Assembly: GCA_019119815.1 (NCBI GenBank)
Contig: DWWH01000053.1
Coordinates: forward strand, 1-45,517
Reading direction: 5' to 3'
DNA length: 45,517 bases
Origin: Candidatus Eisenbergiella intestinipullorum
Lineage (GTDB): Bacteria > Bacillota > Clostridia > Lachnospirales > Lachnospiraceae
Shown here piece after piece: positions 40,882-45,517 of this stretch. A program made the position numbers and the translations under genes. The notes under the pieces are model-generated. The model was given only the letters and a program-made list of their open reading frames with translations. It did no database searches and was not told the DNA's origin. Within the stretch, counting starts at the first letter, position 1; the number at the start of each line of letters is the position of its first letter.

Positions 40882-41730
40882 CTAAATGGCAATCGGAATA
40901 TCCCGGATCTGCTCCCCGGTCACATAATCATCCACCCGTACATCATTTCTGGTGAACTGGTAAAAATCCTTTACCTCCGGATTCAGCCAGAATTTCGGAG
41001 CCGGATGCGGCGTTCGTGAGATCAGCTCCCTGATGATCGGGATGTGCCTGTCATAGATGTGCGCATCCGCGATCACATGCACCAGTTCGCCCACGTTCAT
41101 ATCACACACCTGGGCGAGCATATGCACCAGCACTGCATACTGCACCACATTCCAGTTATTGGCCGTAAGCACATCCTGGGAACGCTGGTTCAGGATCGCG
41201 TTCAGCGTAAGCCTGTCCTCCCCTTTTTTCTGCGTCACATTGAAGGTCATGCTGTAGGCACAGGGATAGAGGTTCATCTCATGCAGGTCCTGATGCACAT
41301 AAATATTGGTCAGGATGCGGCGGCTGAACGGATTGTGCTTCAGATCATAGATCACCCGGTCCACCTGGTCCATCATCCCTTCCTTATACTGATGCTTCAC
41401 CCCGAGCTGGTAGCCGTATGCTTTCCCGATGGAACCGTCCTCGTCCGCCCACTCGTCCCAGATATGGCTGTGAAGGTCATGGATATTGTTGGATTTCTTC
41501 TGCCAGATCCACAGCAGCTCGTCGGTGGCGCTCTTTAACGCCGTCCTCCGCAGCGTCAGAATCGGAAATTCTCTGGACAGATCGTAACGGTTGATCACCC
41601 CGAATTTCTTGATCGTATAGGCGGGCGTTCCGTCCGGCCACTTCGGCCGGACCTTCTCCCCTTCCGTGCTCGTCCCGTTCTCCAGGATGTCCCTGCACAT
41701 ATTGATAAAAGTAATGTCTGCCAAGCTCAT
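40882..41730 (-). CDS. thyA: thymidylate synthase (divergent ThyA)
   Basis: 282 residues. It methylates dUMP with methylene-tetrahydrofolate. The nucleophile is Cys157 in LYPCAYSMTFNV; the usual Pro-Cys-His is Pro-Cys-Ala here. QRSQD (182-186) binds the phosphate, and ANNWNVVQYAVLVHMLAQ holds the substrate-binding Asn194. WDEWADEDGSIGKAYGYQ matches the family's folate-binding segment. The overall length is normal. The gene is followed by DHFR, the classic partner, and preceded by an RNase-like gene 58 nt upstream. Confidence 0.93.
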   Translation of the reverse strand: MSLADITFINMCRDILENGTSTEGEKVRPKWPDGTPAYTIKKFGVINRYDLSREFPILTLRRTALKSATDELLWIWQKKSNNIHDLHSHIWDEWADEDGSIGKAYGYQLGVKHQYKEGMMDQVDRVIYDLKHNPFSRRILTNIYVHQDLHEMNLYPCAYSMTFNVTQKKGEDRLTLNAILNQRSQDVLTANNWNVVQYAVLVHMLAQVCDMNVGELVHVIADAHIYDRHIPIIRELISRTPHPAPKFWLNPEVKDFYQFTRNDVRVDDYVTGEQIRDIPIAI

Positions 41731-41788
41731 TCTCGTTCTCCCTGTATTTTATCTGAAGCTTTATTCTGCAGCCGCGCCGCACGTCCTT

Positions 41789-43396
41789 TTACAGACTCCA
41801 TTTATCGCAGAGCGCGTTGATCTGGTCCGCAAACCGGGCGAGATCCTTGTTTGCCATCCCCTTTGCATCCCGGATGACCTTCATCAGCCGCTCTCCGGCA
41901 GCAAGAAGTCTTGCGTAAACGCTGTTCTTCACCACAGGCGCCTTCGCCGCCTTCTCTCTCCATACCGGCTCCGCCTCATACTCGAAGGCATTGCTGATCA
42001 GGTCAAAGCTCGTGCCGCTGTAGGGAGCGTATGTCCGGTAACCGTGCTCCCGGCTCAGCTCCTGTGCGAACGCGCTGCAGACGGCGTCCTCCCCGTGCAC
42101 GATGAACACCCGCTGCGGCTTCTGCTCAAAACCGGAAAGCCAGTCGATCAGGCCGTTTTTATCCGCATGTCCGCTCATCCCCTTAAAAGCTACGATCCTG
42201 GCCCTCACATCCACCGTTTCTCCGAACAGCTTCACCTCCTGCGCACCCTCCAGAATCTTCCGTCCCAGCGTGCCTACGGACTGATAGCCCACAAACAGGA
42301 TGGTACACTCCGGCCTCCACAGATTATGCTTCAGATGATGCCGGATGCGCCCTGCCTCGCACATGCCCGAAGCAGAAATGATCACCTTGGGCGTCTCGTC
42401 AAAATTAATGGCTCTGGACTCATCGCTGGTGATGGAAAGCCTCAGCCCGGGGAAGGAAAGCGGATTGATCCCCCGGTTCACCAGCTCCATGGCTTCCTCA
42501 TCAAAGCACTCATACACATTCTGCTCAAAAATTCCCGTGGCCTCCACCGCGAGCGGGCTGTCCACATAGACCGGAAAATTGCCGTGGCCTGTCACCAGAT
42601 TTTCTTCCTTGATCCTGCGGATGATGTAGAGGACCTCCTGAGTCCTCCCTACCGCGAAGGAAGGGATCACCACATTTCCGCCCCGGTCCAGGGTCTCCTG
42701 GATCAGTCCGGCCAGATCCTTCACATAGTCCGGCCTTCCGGCCTCATGCAGCCGGTCTCCGTAGGTGGACTCCATGATCACATAATCCGCACGCGCCGTT
42801 TTCTGGGGATTGCGGATCAGCGGCTGATTCACATTTCCCACGTCTCCGGAGAAGCACAGCTTTCTTTCGATACCGTCCTCCTTCAGCCACACCTCGATGC
42901 TGGAGGACCCCAGCAGATGCCCGATGTCCGTAAACCGGATGCGCACGCCCTCACAAACCCGGATCTCCTTTTTATAATCGCATGGCACCAGAAGAGAAAT
43001 GGCTCCCTGCGCGTCCTCCATAGTATAGGGCGGTTCGTATTCCTCCGCTCCCGCATGCCGTTTTGCCTTCCGGCTCTTCCATTCCGCCTCCTGCTGCTGG
43101 ATATGCGCGCAGTCACGCAGCATGATGTCACAAAGCTGGGCCGTAGCCCTGGTGGCAAAGATCTGCCCCCGGAAGCCCCTCGCATACAGCTGCGGCAGCA
43201 TGCCCGAATGGTCCACATGCGCATGGGTCAGAAAAACATAATCGATCTGGGACTCCGGTACGGGAAGGGGAGCATTTTCAAACGGATTGATCCCCTGCTC
43301 CATTCCCTTGTCCACCAGCATGTGCACTCCCGCCGCCTCCAGATAATGGCAGCTTCCCGTCACCTCATGATCCGCTCCGATAAAAACAAGCTTCAT
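41789..43396 (-). CDS. metallo-beta-lactamase / beta-CASP RNase-like protein
   Basis: 535 residues. HAHVDH (58-63) is the metal motif and EVTGSCHYLE (11-20) the CPSF-type N-terminal strand. Beta-CASP motifs follow: SFAVGRTQEVLY, VIISASGMCEAGRIRHHL and FKGMSGHADKNGLIDWL. This is the CPSF73-like group of RNA-processing nucleases in the cytosol. A C-terminal extension of about 80 helical residues follows the catalytic core. The start at 43396 begins at the conserved domain with GGGGAAG upstream. It is the first gene of a probable operon with thyA, DHFR and corA. Confidence 0.9.
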   Translation of the reverse strand: MKLVFIGADHEVTGSCHYLEAAGVHMLVDKGMEQGINPFENAPLPVPESQIDYVFLTHAHVDHSGMLPQLYARGFRGQIFATRATAQLCDIMLRDCAHIQQQEAEWKSRKAKRHAGAEEYEPPYTMEDAQGAISLLVPCDYKKEIRVCEGVRIRFTDIGHLLGSSSIEVWLKEDGIERKLCFSGDVGNVNQPLIRNPQKTARADYVIMESTYGDRLHEAGRPDYVKDLAGLIQETLDRGGNVVIPSFAVGRTQEVLYIIRRIKEENLVTGHGNFPVYVDSPLAVEATGIFEQNVYECFDEEAMELVNRGINPLSFPGLRLSITSDESRAINFDETPKVIISASGMCEAGRIRHHLKHNLWRPECTILFVGYQSVGTLGRKILEGAQEVKLFGETVDVRARIVAFKGMSGHADKNGLIDWLSGFEQKPQRVFIVHGEDAVCSAFAQELSREHGYRTYAPYSGTSFDLISNAFEYEAEPVWREKAAKAPVVKNSVYARLLAAGERLMKVIRDAKGMANKDLARFADQINALCDKWSL

Positions 43397-43510
43397 AGCT
43401 TCCCCCATTTCTGCGGCTTTGCATCTTTGCGCAAGCTCTGCCCTGAAAACTCCCTGCGGGCCTGCCCCCTCCTTCCGGATCACGGACCGGCCCGCGCTGC
43501 CTCTCCCTTT

Positions 43511-43535
43511 TTTCAGAAAGCGCCGCTTTCTGAAA
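43511..43535. repeat. palindrome in the leader of the RNase-like gene
   Basis: TTTCAGAAAGCG-c-CGCTTTCTGAAA, a 12-bp perfect inverted repeat with a 1-nt centre, between promoter and start codon. No T-run follows. Confidence 0.6.
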
Positions 43536-43551
43536 CACTTCCTTCCTTTTC

Positions 43552-43580
43552 AGTATAACATGCTATGCTGTCACCGGCAA
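43552..43580 (-). promoter_or_regulatory. promoter of the RNase-thyA-DHFR-corA run
   Basis: Minus-strand TTGCCG (43575-43580), 17 nt, TATACT (43552-43557) with an upstream TGT (extended -10). Confidence 0.65.
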
Positions 43581-43620
43581 ATTTATTTCTTCCTGTTTCT
43601 CTCTTCCCGCTCTTCTCTTC

Positions 43621-44955
43621 CTATTCTCCTTCCCCGTAGATCTCCCTTCTGATATAAGCCCTGTTCTGATCAAAATCGACCTGAAGCACCGACATTTCCC
43701 TTATGGTCGCATTGGAATAGCTGCCGTCCAGCGGAAGGCTGTCCTGCACGAGCTCATAACCGAACAGCTTTCCGGCCTCCAGAAGGAGCTTCATGCACTC
43801 TCCCCGGCTCAGATCGGTGGTCAGATTCGCAAACAGCCCGTCCACCAGCTCTCCCGGATTGGTCACGAGCGCTGCCGGAAGCTTTTTCAGCACTGCTGAG
43901 AGCACGTTTCTCTGCCTCTGTGTCCTCGCAAAATCCGTTCCGATATACCGGTTCCGGCAATATGCCAGCGCCTGTGCCCCGTTCAGATGAATGTTTCCGG
44001 AAAGCGAGGTATCCAGATAGTCCGTTTCCATCGGCATTCCCCTCAGCTCATTGTACTCATTCAGATAGGCGTTCACCCACTGTACCTCTTCGTTCGTCAG
44101 CTCCAGCTCCACGCCGCCGACCGCATCCACCAGATTGGCAAAGGCCTCGAAGTTCACCACCGCATAGCGGGAAACCTCCGTGCCGAAATTCTGATTGACC
44201 GTCTCCATCAGAAGTTCCGGCCCTCCATAGGCATAGGCCGCATTCAGACGGTTTCCGTCATGTCCCGGTATCTCCACATACATATCCCGAAGAAGCGATG
44301 TCATATGTACGCTCTTCGTCCGGTCGCTGATGGTAAGCAGGATCATCGCGTCCGACCTTCCTTCTGTCCCCGCCGTTCTGGAATCGCTCCCGATCAGCAG
44401 CAGCGAGGTCACACCATCTTTTTTCAGCGCCCCTTCCGCGCTTTCTCCCTCCGCATGGTTCATCCTGTCATATGCCACGCCCGCCGCCAAATACAGTCCG
44501 CCGAAGAACAGCGCCAGCACCACAGCGATCAGGACCAGAAGCTTCTTCAGCCCGGAATGCCCTTTTTTCTTCTTTCCCATATTTCCGTCTTCTCCTGCGG
44601 CTCTTTTCCTCTCCGAAGTCCTGTCCGGAGCCCTGCCCGCATTCGCTTCCTTCCGGGCGCTTCCCCCGGAACGGTCCTTTGTGCGTCCCTCCCGCAGGGC
44701 CTTTCGGAAAACGCGCTCCTTCGGCTCTTCTGCGAAATCCTCCTCAGCGTCTTCCTCAGGCTCCTCCGCAGGCCTGTCCTCCTCAGCCTCAGGATCCGCG
44801 GCCGGATCTTTTTCCATTTCTCTCCCGTACGGCTCTCTTTCATCCGTCTCCGCAGCTCCTCCGGACCCTTCGGACATGCCTTCCACTTCGTATTCCAGGA
44901 AACGTTCCAGTCCCTTTTGGATCTGCTCCATTTCATTATCTGTCTTTTTTTCCAT
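43621..44955 (-). CDS. LytR-CpsA-Psr (LCP) family protein
   Basis: 444 residues. A long cytoplasmic N-terminus (1-140), very acidic then basic, precedes one membrane helix (about 143-168, LLVLIAVVLALFFGGLYLA). The extracellular LCP domain starts SLLLIGSDSRTAGTEGRSDAMILLTIS and includes HMTSLLRDMYVEIPG, NAAYAYGGPELLMETVNQNF and GAQALAYCRNRYIGTDFARTQRQ, holding the conserved Asp and Arg residues that bind the polyprenyl phosphate. LCP enzymes attach anionic or capsular polymers to peptidoglycan. GAGGAG lies 4 nt before the start at 44955. The charged N-terminal tail is longer than in most relatives. Confidence 0.93.
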   Translation of the reverse strand: MEKKTDNEMEQIQKGLERFLEYEVEGMSEGSGGAAETDEREPYGREMEKDPAADPEAEEDRPAEEPEEDAEEDFAEEPKERVFRKALREGRTKDRSGGSARKEANAGRAPDRTSERKRAAGEDGNMGKKKKGHSGLKKLLVLIAVVLALFFGGLYLAAGVAYDRMNHAEGESAEGALKKDGVTSLLLIGSDSRTAGTEGRSDAMILLTISDRTKSVHMTSLLRDMYVEIPGHDGNRLNAAYAYGGPELLMETVNQNFGTEVSRYAVVNFEAFANLVDAVGGVELELTNEEVQWVNAYLNEYNELRGMPMETDYLDTSLSGNIHLNGAQALAYCRNRYIGTDFARTQRQRNVLSAVLKKLPAALVTNPGELVDGLFANLTTDLSRGECMKLLLEAGKLFGYELVQDSLPLDGSYSNATIREMSVLQVDFDQNRAYIRREIYGEGE

Positions 44956-45004
44956 ATCGCTCCTCTTTTCAGATGCCGCAGCACACTGCCCCGGCATGCC
45001 TTTC

Positions 45005-45013
45005 AGTATAACA
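45005..45013 (-). promoter_or_regulatory. extended -10 promoter of the LCP gene
   Basis: Minus-strand TGTTATACT; no good -35 box is visible. About 50 nt upstream of the start codon. Confidence 0.5.
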
Positions 45014-45060
45014 CAGATCCATCCTCAAAAGGAATGTACTTCAGAAATTTTTAATATTCC

Positions 45061-45173
45061 GGCAAGGGAAGATTGCCTGCGCGGCGGGTCGCGTAAGCGA
45101 CATCTTCCTTTCCGCCGCAGTGCGATCCACCGGAGGTTTTTATACGATAGGAAATGAAATTTCCTATTGTATA
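45061..45173. repeat. structured repeat ending in an AT-rich palindrome, second copy
   Basis: Relative of 29703-29833. It has GGCAA/TTGCC and GTCGC-gtaa-GCGAC hairpins in a GC-rich part with GATTGCCTGCGCG, then a T-run, ATACGATAGGAAAT-gaa-ATTTCCTATTGTAT and an A-run. It separates the LCP gene from the tRNA. Confidence 0.65.
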
Positions 45174-45178
45174 AAAAT

Positions 45179-45209
45179 AAAAAAAAGAAGTCCTCACTTG
45201 CTGGACTTC
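45179..45209 (-). terminator. terminator of the tRNA-Gly gene
   Basis: On the minus strand GAAGTCC-N9-GGACTTC is followed by eight T, 13 nt after the tRNA. Confidence 0.85.
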
Positions 45210-45222
45210 TCCTTTCAAAAAA

Positions 45223-45295
45223 AGCGATAGACGGGACTCGAACCCGCGGTCTCGACCTTGGCAAGGTCGCGCGTTACCAACTACGCCACTATCGC
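45223..45295 (-). tRNA. tRNA-Gly(GCC)
   Basis: 73 nt on the minus strand. Acceptor arms GCGATAG/CTATCGC, discriminator T, a D-arm with AGTTGGTAA, anticodon stem CGACC/GGTCG with loop TTGCCAA (anticodon GCC), and a T-arm with GGGTTCGAGTCCC. No encoded CCA. It is flanked by its own promoter and terminator, so it is a single-gene unit. Confidence 0.96.
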
Positions 45296-45335
45296 AACTG
45301 TTATCTTCCCGCCGTTTTCCCGACGGGCAAGTATT

Positions 45336-45364
45336 AATATACAGGAACCTCACCTGATTGTCAA
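45336..45364 (-). promoter_or_regulatory. promoter of tRNA-Gly
   Basis: Minus-strand TTGACA (45359-45364), 17 nt, TATATT (45336-45341). A CCCG/CGGG hairpin lies in the short leader before the tRNA. Confidence 0.85.
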
Positions 45365-45393
45365 CTGTTTTTTTCATTTTTTCCAAACTTCTG

Positions 45394-45517
45394 GTTACAG
45401 CTCAGCCTTCGGCCGAGCTGTAACGGCATCCGGCCATTCCAAGCGCTTCGCGCCAGGCCGGATGCTTCCAGCCGGTCTGTTTTCGTACGGTCTGCGCAGG
45501 GAATGCGCAGACCTGGC
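45394..45517 (+). repeat. 135-bp palindromic repeat, copy D (cut by window end)
   Basis: Same orientation as copies A and C, beginning GTTACAGCTCAG and agreeing with copy A apart from a few bases in the first hairpin, which here pairs better (CAGCTC/GAGCTG). The last about 11 bp lie outside the window. Confidence 0.88.

Overview
The window looks like a chromosomal segment of a spore-forming Clostridia, most likely a gut Lachnospiraceae. The reasons are moderate-to-high GC with a Bacillota-type gene set (class III Fbp, CIRCE-controlled htpG, a SleC-like cortex-lytic protein, an LCP wall-polymer transferase), strong AAGGAGG ribosome sites, TTGACA/TATAAT-type promoters, and a DUF5716/DUF5717 pair that I associate with this family. 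No prophage, insertion sequence, CRISPR array or resistance island is visible. This is mostly core housekeeping DNA broken up by families of palindromic repeats.

Layout. 1-830: a repeat copy and a small lipoprotein with 11-residue repeats. 916-5064: a leftward lysine operon, dapA-dapB-fbp, behind a lysine riboswitch with its own terminator. 5215-6601: a CobA-like P-loop protein and a tandem-OB SSB-like protein. 6774-10502: a reverse-oriented, shortened repeat copy, then typA, an MFS transporter and a small membrane protein, closed by a large bidirectional terminator. 10603-13693: purA with a hairpin-rich leader, followed by a LysR regulator and a HAD phosphatase. 13890-15326: an AT-rich AlbA_2-type gene split by one in-frame amber codon. 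15419-19436: the purine run purC-purF-purB.

19445-25517 holds the least understood part: a three-gene operon encoding a 1234-residue DUF5717-like protein, an Hsp70/actin-fold ATPase-like protein and a TPR-like protein. 25653-26258 is an aminotransferase that has lost its PLP core in frame. 26313-28340 is a YtrA-type GntR regulator with an ABC exporter behind a perfect palindromic operator. 28420-29682 encodes the SleC-like protein. 29894-32833: htpG and an HD-domain protein, with a CIRCE site. 33015-34222: a MarR regulator and a YczE-like membrane protein behind a palindromic operator. 34238-39286: glgB, a TetR regulator, a PrsA-like lipoprotein and ilvE. 39343-43580: a metallo-beta-lactamase RNase-like protein, thyA, DHFR and corA. 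43621-45013: the LCP protein. 45223-45364: tRNA-Gly(GCC) with its promoter. The last repeat copy runs off the right end.

The genes serve amino-acid (lysine, branched-chain), purine and thymidylate/folate synthesis, carbohydrate storage and gluconeogenesis, protein folding, and wall assembly. The observations most worth following are the DUF5717-DUF5716-TPR operon, the placement of fbp under lysine control, the 135-bp GTTAC...GTAAC repeat family and its short relatives, the HtpG with two charged insertions, the purA leader, and the two broken genes.
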